This document shows, piece after piece, positions 28,230 through 36,195 of a stretch of 64,000 nt of DNA. The translations under genes and the position numbers were made by a program. The DNA comes from Roseburia hominis (GTDB lineage Bacteria > Bacillota > Clostridia > Lachnospirales > Lachnospiraceae), in assembly GCA_040702975.1 (NCBI GenBank), contig CP159990.1, forward strand, positions 3,224,001 to 3,288,000, written 5' to 3'. Positions within the stretch are counted from its first letter, which is position 1, and every line of letters starts with the position of its first letter. The notes under the pieces are model-generated. The model was not told the DNA's origin. It saw only the letters and a list, made by a program, of their open reading frames with translations, and made no database searches.

Positions 28230-29222
28230 ATGGAACCTCTAAAATTAGAAATGGAATGGGATAAGACTTTTCCCAAAAGCGAAAAAGTGGATCACAAAAA
28301 GGTACTGTTTCATAACCGCTATGGCATTACCCTTGCGGCAGATATGTACACTCCAAAGGCTTCTTCCGGCAAACTGGCGGCCATCGCCGTATGCGGTCCC
28401 TTCGGTGCAGTGAAGGAGCAGGCAGCCGGGTTGTATGCACAGACGATGGCAGAGCGGGGATTTCTGACGATTGCATTTGACCCTTCCTACACGGGCGAAA
28501 GCGGCGGCCAGCCCCGTTACATGGCTTCCCCCGACATCAACACCGAAGATTTCCAGGCGGCGGTGGATTTCCTCTCTGTGCAGGAAAATGTTGATCCTGA
28601 GAAAATAGGTATCATCGGCATCTGCGGCTGGGGCGGCATGGCGCTGAATACGGCGGCACTGGACACCCGCATCAAGGCTACGATGACCTCCACCATGTAT
28701 GATATGTCCCGCGTCAATGCAAATGGATATTTTGATTCTGAGGATTCCGCCGATGCGAGATACGCAAAGAAAGCAGCCTTGAACGCGCAGAGAATCATTG
28801 ATTATAAGAGTGACAATTATGCTCTGGGCGGTGGCGTTGTCGATCCGCTTCCTGCGGACGCACCGTTCTTTGTAGCGGATTACTATGATTATTATAAAAC
28901 GAATCGTGGCTATCACAAGCGCTCCCTGAATTCCAACGGAGGCTGGAATGTAACCGGGTGCATGTCGTTTTTGAATCAGCCGATTCTTCAATATAGTAAT
29001 GAAATCCGCAGCGCCGTTCTCATCATGCATGGAGAAAAGGCGCATTCCTGCTATTTCAGCCGTGATGCGTATGCAGCGATGGTGAAAGACAATCCTTATA
29101 CGGACAATAAGGAACTGCTCATAATCCCGGACGCGGTCCATACAGATCTGTATGACGGAGGCGGGAAAAACGCCATTCCATTCGATAAACTGGAACAGTT
29201 TTTTGCAGAATATTTGAAATAG
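28230..29222 (+). CDS. Alpha/beta hydrolase (dienelactone-hydrolase-like)
   Basis: 330 residues. Hydrolase-fold landmarks are the oxyanion-region start AVCGPFGAVKEQ, the nucleophile elbow IGIICGWGGMALNTAA (nucleophile probably Cys, as in dienelactone hydrolases, though the pattern is not a strict GxCxG), the acid loop VLIMHGEKAHS and the His in IPDAVHTDLYDGG. Preceded by GAAAGGA. It is divergent from the broken LysR gene and probably its former target. The substrate is unknown. Confidence 0.85.
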   Translation: MEPLKLEMEWDKTFPKSEKVDHKKVLFHNRYGITLAADMYTPKASSGKLAAIAVCGPFGAVKEQAAGLYAQTMAERGFLTIAFDPSYTGESGGQPRYMASPDINTEDFQAAVDFLSVQENVDPEKIGIIGICGWGGMALNTAALDTRIKATMTSTMYDMSRVNANGYFDSEDSADARYAKKAALNAQRIIDYKSDNYALGGGVVDPLPADAPFFVADYYDYYKTNRGYHKRSLNSNGGWNVTGCMSFLNQPILQYSNEIRSAVLIMHGEKAHSCYFSRDAYAAMVKDNPYTDNKELLIIPDAVHTDLYDGGGKNAIPFDKLEQFFAEYLK

Positions 29223-29249
29223 TTATAAATATATAAGGCAAGAACAGGC

Positions 29250-29286
29250 AAAGTCAGTGCTATTCCTTTTCGAAAGCGCTGACTTT
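29250..29286 (+). terminator. Terminator after the alpha/beta hydrolase
   Basis: AAAGTCAG / CTGACTTT stem followed by GTTTTTAT. It also lies at the end of the convergent ABC exporter gene. Confidence 0.75.
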
Positions 29287-29290
29287 GTTT

Positions 29291-31006
29291 TTATAGTATG
29301 TATCCACCGTCTCTTTGTTTTACCGAGCCACTATCAAATTGCAATACCTTATCATATTCCTCATAGGTCTCCCGATGAATTCTATGAGATACCGAAATAA
29401 CCATCGTGTTTTCCAATGTCAAAATATTTTTTTCCACCTGAAGCGCCATCTCAGAATTTAACGCGGAAGTTGCTTCATCCAAAATCAGAACAGGAGGCTT
29501 TCTAATCAGAGCGCGCGCAAGACATATCCTTTGACGTTCCCCGCCGGATATATTTTTCCCGTTTTCTTCAATTACAAAATCCAATCCTTCTCTATGATTT
29601 TCTAAAAACTCTGCCAGGCAGCTAAGCTCCACAGCCTTCTTAAGCTGTTCTTCAGTATATTCCTGATACAGCAAAATATTATTCCGCACGGTATCCTGGA
29701 ACACAAAATTGTCCTGGCTTACAAACGCCATCTGGCGATACCAACTATCCTTATCCAGTTTGCGGAATTCCTTTCCATCTATCATAATTTCGCCATCGTA
29801 GTTCCCATATATATTTAATAGGACCTTAAGCAGAGACGATTTTCCACTTCCGCTTTCACCTAAGAGCAGATATTTTTGATTCCTCTCAAAAGTGATCGTC
29901 ATGTCCTTCAGTATTTTCCGTCCCATCTTTTCCAGGCTTAATTGCCTGATTTCTACATGATTCCTGAACTTGGTCAACTGTTCCTGTTCTATACCCGGAA
30001 GCACCTCGTATGGCCGTTCGGCCGTTTCACAAGAGACGCCCCTGGGTAAACCCTCCCCGCAAAATGTGCCCTTCTCTATTCTCTCGGTAATCGTTTGATA
30101 TACCTGATTGGCCGCTTTCATCCTGGTTAATCTGTTCGAAATGGCATATAGCGGATTTGTCACGTTGTTTAGCAATTGATTGACTTTAAGAATGCTTCCC
30201 ACGCTCATGACCCGGCGCATTACCATGAACGCACCTAACAATAATGTACCCATCCATATACCGAGTGATGCGGCGCCGCTACTGGTACCAGCCATATCGT
30301 CAACTACACGCGAAGTAAAATACGCCTTTTCACGCGCCACATTCATCCTGCGAAACCGCCCAGTCATATGATTGGAACAGCCATATAACTTTCCTACTTC
30401 ATAGCCGTTTAATAATTCCTTCAAAGCAGCAGTAAATCTTCCATTTGCCGAAGAAGCCTCCAGCTTTGCCGCTGCCATCCTGCCGGACCAAAGATGATTG
30501 ATCAGAAGCGGAATCCAAAAAGTTATCACAACAAATACAATAAAAATGTAGTGAACATTCAGTATAACTACCAGGGACGCAAGGCCAGTAAAGGCATACT
30601 CAATGATGGTCAAAAGATTATTCAGATAGTCCTCTTTGATCATATCCACATCCACTGTAAAATTCGAAAGATATGTTGATGATTCCTGAATATCATAATC
30701 ACATAATTGCTTGCTCTGAATACTATCAAACCACTGTGCCTTTAGGGTTATCATGCATCCTGACAAGAACTTATTCTTACTATAATCACAAAAAACATCA
30801 ACCACAAACATAAAAGCAACAACCATAACAGTATACAATACTGCCTGGCTAAATTTTTCCATCGAACCGGTTCCGGCAACATCCAAAATATATTGCATGG
30901 TATAAGCTTTCGCCACCTCCGAAGCTGAGATGCCTATTATGGACACAACCGTTATACTCAGCCACAATCTATTTTTTAAAACAATATTTCGCACCGTTTT
31001 TTTCAT
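29291..31006 (-). CDS. ABC exporter of the RiPP locus (membrane + ATPase), with in-frame repeat A
   Basis: 571 residues: six membrane helices (20-300), then ATPase with Walker A GESGSGKSS, signature NISGGERQRICLARAL, Walker B PVLILDEATSALN and H-loop VISVSHRIHRE. There is no C39 peptidase domain, so it would not cleave a leader itself. It is the last gene after the maturase and the Cys-rich peptide on the same strand, hence the likely peptide exporter. In the linker before the ATPase the residues CETAERPYEVLPG are encoded by repeat A (29992-30049), in the same frame as in the other exporter. Confidence 0.88.
   Translation of the reverse strand: MKKTVRNIVLKNRLWLSITVVSIIGISASEVAKAYTMQYILDVAGTGSMEKFSQAVLYTVMVVAFMFVVDVFCDYSKNKFLSGCMITLKAQWFDSIQSKQLCDYDIQESSTYLSNFTVDVDMIKEDYLNNLLTIIEYAFTGLASLVVILNVHYIFIVFVVITFWIPLLINHLWSGRMAAAKLEASSANGRFTAALKELLNGYEVGKLYGCSNHMTGRFRRMNVAREKAYFTSRVVDDMAGTSSGAASLGIWMGTLLLGAFMVMRRVMSVGSILKVNQLLNNVTNPLYAISNRLTRMKAANQVYQTITERIEKGTFCGEGLPRGVSCETAERPYEVLPGIEQEQLTKFRNHVEIRQLSLEKMGRKILKDMTITFERNQKYLLLGESGSGKSSLLKVLLNIYGNYDGEIMIDGKEFRKLDKDSWYRQMAFVSQDNFVFQDTVRNNILLYQEYTEEQLKKAVELSCLAEFLENHREGLDFVIEENGKNISGGERQRICLARALIRKPPVLILDEATSALNSEMALQVEKNILTLENTMVISVSHRIHRETYEEYDKVLQFDSGSVKQRDGGYIL
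29992..30049 (-). repeat. Interspersed palindromic repeat A, copy 4, inside coding sequence
   Basis: On the minus strand: TACCCAGGGGCGTCTC, TTGTGAAACGGCCGAACGGC, then CATACGAGGTGCTTCCGGGTA. The outer parts are also partly complementary (TACCC..CTC with GAG..GGGTA), a longer palindromic form. It encodes CETAERPYEVLPG in the exporter linker. Confidence 0.75.
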
Positions 31007-31133
31007 CTCTTTTACTCCTCATATAATCTGGTAAGAAAATTATATTCGACTCATGCCTATCATGGTTATCTATATCAACGCAAAAAGTCAGAAGTATATA
31101 CAAGAGGCATACACTTCCAACTCTTTTTCACAC

Positions 31134-31208
31134 TTATTTCGCTCCACAAGTATTACCGCCGCACCAGCCGCCACGGCATACCGGTTTAAATTTTAATTCG
31201 CCAATCAT
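31134..31208 (-). CDS. Candidate RiPP precursor peptide, 24 residues, Cys/Gly-rich
   Basis: A very short gene between the radical SAM maturase and the exporter. The start ATG (31206-31208) has GGAGG 8 bases upstream, as strong as any in the window. The product begins MIGELKFKPV and ends CRGGWCGGNTCGAK: three Cys, a Trp and many Gly in the last 14 residues, and a short charged N-terminus that could be the leader. This composition next to a SPASM enzyme is typical of peptides given thioether or carbon-carbon cross-links. No family name is recognised and the cross-link type cannot be predicted. Confidence 0.8.
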   Translation of the reverse strand: MIGELKFKPVCRGGWCGGNTCGAK

Positions 31209-31248
31209 TCTTCTCACCTCCCTTGAAATATCGTCTATTTACTTAGGC

Positions 31249-32499
31249 TCATAATGAGCAAAAGTTCTGATATAAACTGTCAAATTCCCCCATTTTGATA
31301 CAGTCAGCCAACGCCTCAAGAGTCATGCCCTGTATGAGAATATTTTTCTTACATCTGTCTTCTTCCTTAATGTCTGAAGCAACACACATACAGCAGGTAC
31401 TCCTTGCCGAACAACCCCTACACTTTTCTCTGTTCGTTTTACGATAAGCACATTCCCTGTTTTCCACAAAGCCGGAAAATACATCTCCCTTTTTCCAACT
31501 CGAATCTTCTATAAAAAACTGACACGGATACAATTCCCCATTTACATTAACAGTCAACAGGCTACTTCCTGCCGGACAAACATAATCATTATATTGCCTG
31601 GCAAAAAATATTTGCAAAATTTTATAAGCCGCATTGTCCATAATGTATTTGCCTGCAAGACACTGTGCATAAAAATCATGAACTTCTTCCGCACTTTCTT
31701 TATTAATATCCTTTTTTTGCGGCGCATTCATATCGTATTCCACTTTGATAAGCCTTACGCCGGTAGTCTCATATATATAATCTGCTATTTGCAGTTTACT
31801 ATATTTATCTATAAATTCACTGCTTATTGTCGCCTCTATCGCCTTCGGTACAATGCCAGCAGACTTCAATCTCTGAATATTATCCACAATTCTATTATAT
31901 GTACCCTTTCCCGCCATATCGATTCGATTGAAATCATTCATGTGCTCCGGGCCATCCAAACTGATAGTTAGTACAATATTATACTTTTTTAAAATTTGAA
32001 TAATATAATCATCCAGCAGCGTACCATTCGTCTGCAATAAATAATCGACATTTTTTTCCTGTGTATGTTCGCAGATATATTCAATAATCTGAGGATTCAT
32101 CAGAGGTTCTCCACCAAAAAAAGAGATGTATTTCAAATTATTCAGCCGATCCGATGTATTAATAAACTCTACCACCTTTTTAGCAGTATTTAGATCCATT
32201 AGTGAATCCTTTGCTCTATAATTTCCCCCATTAGCATAACAGTATTTACATTGAAGATTACATGTGTTACTCACATGTATTTTAATAGACTCGAAACCCT
32301 CTTCTTTACCAGCTTCTATCTTGTCTTCCGCCAATATCTGCTCTACTATTCCTTTTTCATCATCACTTAATAAATCAGCTTTTCCATCTTCAAAGTAACC
32401 GCGAATCCCATCCGTAATGACAAATATTCTATATCCATTTAAGTCAAATAAGATATTATTTTCATCACTGATGTAAATATTATTCTCACTAATGTACAT
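31249..32499 (-). CDS. Radical SAM/SPASM peptide maturase
   Basis: 416 residues from the ATG at 32499 (CAGGAGG 12 bases upstream; a longer frame adds 19 residues). An N-terminal part of about 80 residues (NILFDLNGYRIFVITDGIRG) may bind the precursor. The radical SAM core has SNTCNLQCKYCYANGG (CX3CX2C, three ligands of the first 4Fe-4S cluster) and SFFGGEPLMNP. The C-terminal SPASM region is Cys-rich (YVCPAGSS, LYPCQFF, REKCRGCSARSTCCMCVAS), holding auxiliary clusters. Such enzymes modify ribosomal peptides; its substrate is probably the peptide 40 bp downstream. Confidence 0.9.
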   Translation of the reverse strand: MYISENNIYISDENNILFDLNGYRIFVITDGIRGYFEDGKADLLSDDEKGIVEQILAEDKIEAGKEEGFESIKIHVSNTCNLQCKYCYANGGNYRAKDSLMDLNTAKKVVEFINTSDRLNNLKYISFFGGEPLMNPQIIEYICEHTQEKNVDYLLQTNGTLLDDYIIQILKKYNIVLTISLDGPEHMNDFNRIDMAGKGTYNRIVDNIQRLKSAGIVPKAIEATISSEFIDKYSKLQIADYIYETTGVRLIKVEYDMNAPQKKDINKESAEEVHDFYAQCLAGKYIMDNAAYKILQIFFARQYNDYVCPAGSSLLTVNVNGELYPCQFFIEDSSWKKGDVFSGFVENRECAYRKTNREKCRGCSARSTCCMCVASDIKEEDRCKKNILIQGMTLEALADCIKMGEFDSLYQNFCSL

Positions 32500-32560
32500 A
32501 CTTGCTTTTTTCCTCCTGCTTTTCTGCCTTCGCCTTATCTGTTTATAAAGTACCATACTT

Positions 32561-32661
32561 CTCCCAAAAAGTTTATGACGTTTTATGTGAAATTATTTCT
32601 CCCAAAAAGTTTATGACGTTTTATGTGAAATTATTTCTCATAAAACGTCATAAACTTTTTG
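32561..32661. promoter_or_regulatory. Operator array: two identical 38-bp direct repeats plus an inverted copy
   Basis: Units 32561-32598 and 32599-32636 are identical (CTCCCAAAAAGTTTATGACG.. ..TTATTT). A 23-bp part (32603-32625, core AGTTTATGACGTTTTAT) is repeated inverted and perfect at 32639-32661. The array lies exactly between the divergent maturase and secreted-peptide genes. Probably binding sites for the regulator at 32864-34660. The inverted pair could also form a strong hairpin in RNA. Confidence 0.8.
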
Positions 32662-32720
32662 ATAATTTTAATTTATTATATAAACAGATATTTATTTTTT
32701 CAAAAGGAGGTATTATATTT

Positions 32721-32867
32721 GTGAAACATTTAAAAAAACTTTTTATTATCTCACTAATTATAGGTACTTTAAGTATGGTCACCTCTTCTTTTTTAATACC
32801 ATCTGATACACCGACCATTACACAGGTTGCAGATAAAGGCGGCGGATCTGAAACTGGAAACGGCTAA
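32721..32867 (+). CDS. Candidate secreted signalling peptide precursor, 48 residues
   Basis: GTG start with AAAGGAGG 10 bases upstream. The product starts with KHLKKLFIISLIIGTLSMVT, a positive N-terminus and hydrophobic core as in an export signal, continues PSDTPTITQV and ends ADKGGGSETGNG. Size, layout and position match pheromone precursors such as PapR of PlcR systems: secreted, trimmed to a C-terminal oligopeptide, re-imported and bound by a TPR regulator. It overlaps the end of the convergent regulator gene by 4 bp. A TTTTTG-17-TATAAA promoter may overlap the operator array. It could instead be a second exported product. Confidence 0.7.
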   Translation: MKHLKKLFIISLIIGTLSMVTSSFLIPSDTPTITQVADKGGGSETGNG

Positions 32868-34660
32868 CAAAAACGACTATTAAATTCATCACTTGTCAAA
32901 TATTCTCTGACAAGTTGATACCTTTTCTCCATTTTATATAACTTTAACAAGTCTAAGCCCAAGAAGTAATATACCGTACACCCCGCGTCATTCTTCTGGT
33001 CCATTGCACTGGCCATGGTGATTAATGCACGACCAATTCCATTCCCTTTTCCTGCATCCATAGCCACCTCAATTCTATTTTTCGAAATAAGAATAGCTTC
33101 TTCAATTTGCCCCTGCTCTTCCAAATTAGTCCCCAGATTTCCCATTGCCGACTCCCATTCCAATATGTGAAATATTTCTTTAACCCTGCTATTTTCCATA
33201 GATTTAATCTGCATTTCAAATATTTTAGTCGCTTTCTTTCTGTCCTGGTTTTCAAGAATAGCACCCATCTCATTTAAAATATCATGTTCTTCCGCAGTAA
33301 AATACATCTTCCCCTCATCACATAACTCCCAGTCTACTGTCATTTTTAGCACTTTATCCAGCGCCGCCAGCCCTTCCCTTCCACTTATTTTCTTCCTACC
33401 ATACTGAATTTTAATCTGCTCACCCAGAATAAACTGTTCATTCTCCGGTACCGAAGTATCCAGCTTCTGCTCAATCTTCTCTAAAACCTCTGCTGCCTTT
33501 TCCTCCTCCGACCTATGTAAATACAGAAAATACTTCCTTTTCAGCTCCAGCACTTCATAATCTTCCGTCATAATAATCGTATTAATCCGGCTGGCCTTCC
33601 GCCCCATCTTTTTCATCAGTTCATAGACATACTTATCCCTCGGTTTTCGCCTCCCGCTCTCAATGCGGGACAGCGTCTCCTGAGCACAAATATCCTCACA
33701 TAAGACCTCCTGTGGTATTCCTTTGGCTATCCGGGTTCGTCTGATCAATTCATAATCAATCTCAAATCTTCGATTGATGTGTTGGAAGAGCCTGAACTTT
33801 TCAAATGAGATGCCATACTCTTTTTCCACCTCCAACAGGCTCTTCCTCTCCCTTCTCAGGTCCTCTGCAAGCTCCTCCCTTCTACCCCGGCGCTCCAACA
33901 AATCGGCATATTGTTCCAATATTTCCGGCATATACAAAAGCTTTCCTGTACTTCTTAAAAGACTCAGCGACCTTCGAGTGAACATTTCCAAAATCTCTGC
34001 TTCTTTTTTCCAATCACATCGTTTCCCCAGTAATAAAGCCAGGTAGGGAAGAACCTTTACCTCCTCGGTTTCCACCATTCCTTTCTGTATAATGTAGGAA
34101 AGCATCTCACCTATTTCTTCTCCCGACCTTTCCCACCTGCTCCCCAGAGATACCTCCCAGCGAAATAACAGTAACTTCATCTCATCGGCGCTCAAAGCGA
34201 TTTTACTCCTTACCGCCCCCTCCACTGGCATACTCTGCCTGATAGCTGTCTGAATATGTTCCAGAACAGTCTCTGTATGTTCTCCCGACATCCAGGCAAT
34301 CTGTGCGCGTTCCTGCTCAATAAATTGTAGGTGCAACGGCTTTTTGGCAACCTTTCTTCTCTCATATTCCTTTAACAATTCTTCTGCCTTGGTCAGTCTG
34401 TTATGGCAGATACTTTGCTGAATCAAACATCTTAACTCATATATCTTGTAAACCTCAACAGGCAAAATATACTCCAATCTTTCCGCCGACTTCCCCAGCC
34501 TTTCCAAAAGACGATCCAGCATAAAATGCTCCAGCGGAACCATGTTCTGCTCTATCCGCGCAAATTGCGCCACCGAACACAGTCCCTGGCAAACCTGCTG
34601 CTGACTTAAACCAGCCTCCAATCTCAACCGATAAATAATATTGCTTAGCCTCTTCTCCAT
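32864..34660 (-). CDS. Large XRE/TPR regulator with two HTH domains (RNPP-like)
   Basis: 598 residues. First HTH at about 7-60 (LRLEAGLSQQQVCQGLCSVA), then helical TPR-like repeats, a second HTH at about 305-360 (TRIAKGIPQEVLCEDICAQE, LSRIESGRRKPRDK), then more TPR-like helices to the end. The TPR part of Rgg/PlcR/PrgX proteins binds imported peptides. Two HTH units in one chain are unusual and may allow binding of the paired operators at 32561-32661. It overlaps the MoxR gene upstream by 16 bp and meets the secreted peptide gene tail to tail. The link to that peptide is inferred from position. Confidence 0.8.
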   Translation of the reverse strand: MEKRLSNIIYRLRLEAGLSQQQVCQGLCSVAQFARIEQNMVPLEHFMLDRLLERLGKSAERLEYILPVEVYKIYELRCLIQQSICHNRLTKAEELLKEYERRKVAKKPLHLQFIEQERAQIAWMSGEHTETVLEHIQTAIRQSMPVEGAVRSKIALSADEMKLLLFRWEVSLGSRWERSGEEIGEMLSYIIQKGMVETEEVKVLPYLALLLGKRCDWKKEAEILEMFTRRSLSLLRSTGKLLYMPEILEQYADLLERRGRREELAEDLRRERKSLLEVEKEYGISFEKFRLFQHINRRFEIDYELIRRTRIAKGIPQEVLCEDICAQETLSRIESGRRKPRDKYVYELMKKMGRKASRINTIIMTEDYEVLELKRKYFLYLHRSEEEKAAEVLEKIEQKLDTSVPENEQFILGEQIKIQYGRKKISGREGLAALDKVLKMTVDWELCDEGKMYFTAEEHDILNEMGAILENQDRKKATKIFEMQIKSMENSRVKEIFHILEWESAMGNLGTNLEEQGQIEEAILISKNRIEVAMDAGKGNGIGRALITMASAMDQKNDAGCTVYYFLGLDLLKLYKMEKRYQLVREYLTSDEFNSRFC

Positions 34661-36195
34661 ATCTCGTCCTCCACAGCGTCCATTTCTTTCAAAATATCCT
34701 GCTGCCGCTCATCGAACAAAAGCCCCTTATTATACTTATAATATTTCGGACAATCATTTTCCCTAAGAAACCATACGCTGTAAAAGCTGGTATTGAGCTC
34801 CGTCACAAATACCGACATCTCCTGACTCTCTCCAAACGCATCTTCCATGAAATCAAATCCATGATTCAGCGCCGTAAGCGCCGTCTCCATTTCAGCCTCC
34901 CGCGCGTCTGCTTCTTTGGCAAAAAGCTGTTTCACATAAGCAAACCCTTTTTTTCCGGACAAATGCCTCTCCTTAAGCCGGCTTTGATACCCCCAAAGGG
35001 TCTCTATTGCCTGCTCTGCACGGTGCTCCTCCTCCGAGTTAAGCTGCCCTGCACGCTTTTTCTGCTCCAGCTCTTCTCTGGCCTTCAGGCAGATACTTTT
35101 CAAAATCCCGCCGTCTGCATACAAAGCCTCCGCAATTCCTTCCTGATCCACCTCGGAAATCATCTGCCTGTATTTCTTAAGCCACACAAAAAGCTCCGAA
35201 ACAAACTGGTCTTTCTCATAGGCTGCCTTAAAATAGCTGCCCAGTCTTCCGATCAACAGACTGACCACGCTGAGCCTCTCATCAAAGGGTGCAAATTTTA
35301 ATTTTTCCAGGGTATCCTCCCCATAATTTCCCTGCAGGATCCGCTCCAGACCATAATCTTTCCTGTATTTCCCATACAATTCCAGATAATTTGCAAAATC
35401 CTTTGCCACCTTCCAGTGCTGAATGTACTGGCCTACCACCTCCCGGTCTACCTTCTTTCCCAACTCCTCATAGACCAGAATCAGGCGGGACAGGTCCTCC
35501 CATCCCCGGGCCGTGGCAAACATGCGCCCGTCAATCGTCGTCTCCATACGGTAAAAATTTTCCTGACGGAGTTCCAGATAGGAAATAATCGCAGGATGAA
35601 TGCCTGCCTGATATGCATACTCTTTCCAGACTGCAAAGTTTGCCTCTACATCGATCTTCTTTAACCGGTCCAATGTCACCACATCAAAATCACGGACCGA
35701 TTTATTATATTCCGGCGGATTTCCTGCGGCAACGATAATCCAGCCCTCCGGGACCTTCCTGTTTCCAAACGTCTTACACTGGAGAAACTGCAGCATCGCC
35801 GGGGCAAGGGTCTCGGAAACGCAGTTAATCTCATCGATAAACAAAATACCTTCCCGAAGCCCGGTTTCTTCCATTTTATCATAGACGGACGCAATGATCT
35901 CACTCATCGTATATTCGGTCACAGACACTTCCCGCCCGCCATAGGTCTTCTTCTGGATAAAGGGCAGACCAATCGCACTCTGTCTGGTATGGTGCGTGAT
36001 GGTATAAGACACCAGCGCAATCCGGCACTCCCTGGCGATCTGCTCCATAATCTGCGTCTTCCCGATTCCCGGAGGCCCCATAAGCAAAACCGGCCTCTGA
36101 TGTACCGCAGGAATCTGGTACTCTCCATACGGATTCTTTCTTAAATATGCCTCAATGGCATCCTTAATTTCCTGCTTTGCACGCTTAATATTCAT
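34645..36195 (-). CDS. MoxR-type AAA+ ATPase
   Basis: 516 residues. Walker A MGPPGIGKTQIM, Walker B GILFIDEINCVSE and sensor IIVAAGNPPEYNKS are clear in the first 200 residues; the rest is helical. MoxR ATPases act with VWA proteins as chaperone-like remodellers of protein complexes. The VWA gene lies directly upstream with an 11-bp overlap, and the tandem-HTH regulator follows with a 16-bp overlap, so the three are coupled. Confidence 0.88.
   Translation of the reverse strand: MNIKRAKQEIKDAIEAYLRKNPYGEYQIPAVHQRPVLLMGPPGIGKTQIMEQIARECRIALVSYTITHHTRQSAIGLPFIQKKTYGGREVSVTEYTMSEIIASVYDKMEETGLREGILFIDEINCVSETLAPAMLQFLQCKTFGNRKVPEGWIIVAAGNPPEYNKSVRDFDVVTLDRLKKIDVEANFAVWKEYAYQAGIHPAIISYLELRQENFYRMETTIDGRMFATARGWEDLSRLILVYEELGKKVDREVVGQYIQHWKVAKDFANYLELYGKYRKDYGLERILQGNYGEDTLEKLKFAPFDERLSVVSLLIGRLGSYFKAAYEKDQFVSELFVWLKKYRQMISEVDQEGIAEALYADGGILKSICLKAREELEQKKRAGQLNSEEEHRAEQAIETLWGYQSRLKERHLSGKKGFAYVKQLFAKEADAREAEMETALTALNHGFDFMEDAFGESQEMSVFVTELNTSFYSVWFLRENDCPKYYKYNKGLLFDERQQDILKEMDAVEDEIWRRG

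Noticed and set aside
28245..29141. Long antisense frame opposite the alpha/beta hydrolase
   Set aside because: A shadow of a well-supported gene, with no motifs of its own.
32561..32661. Two 38-bp repeats as a CRISPR array
   Set aside because: The units are directly adjacent with no spacers, only two are direct copies, and no cas genes are near.
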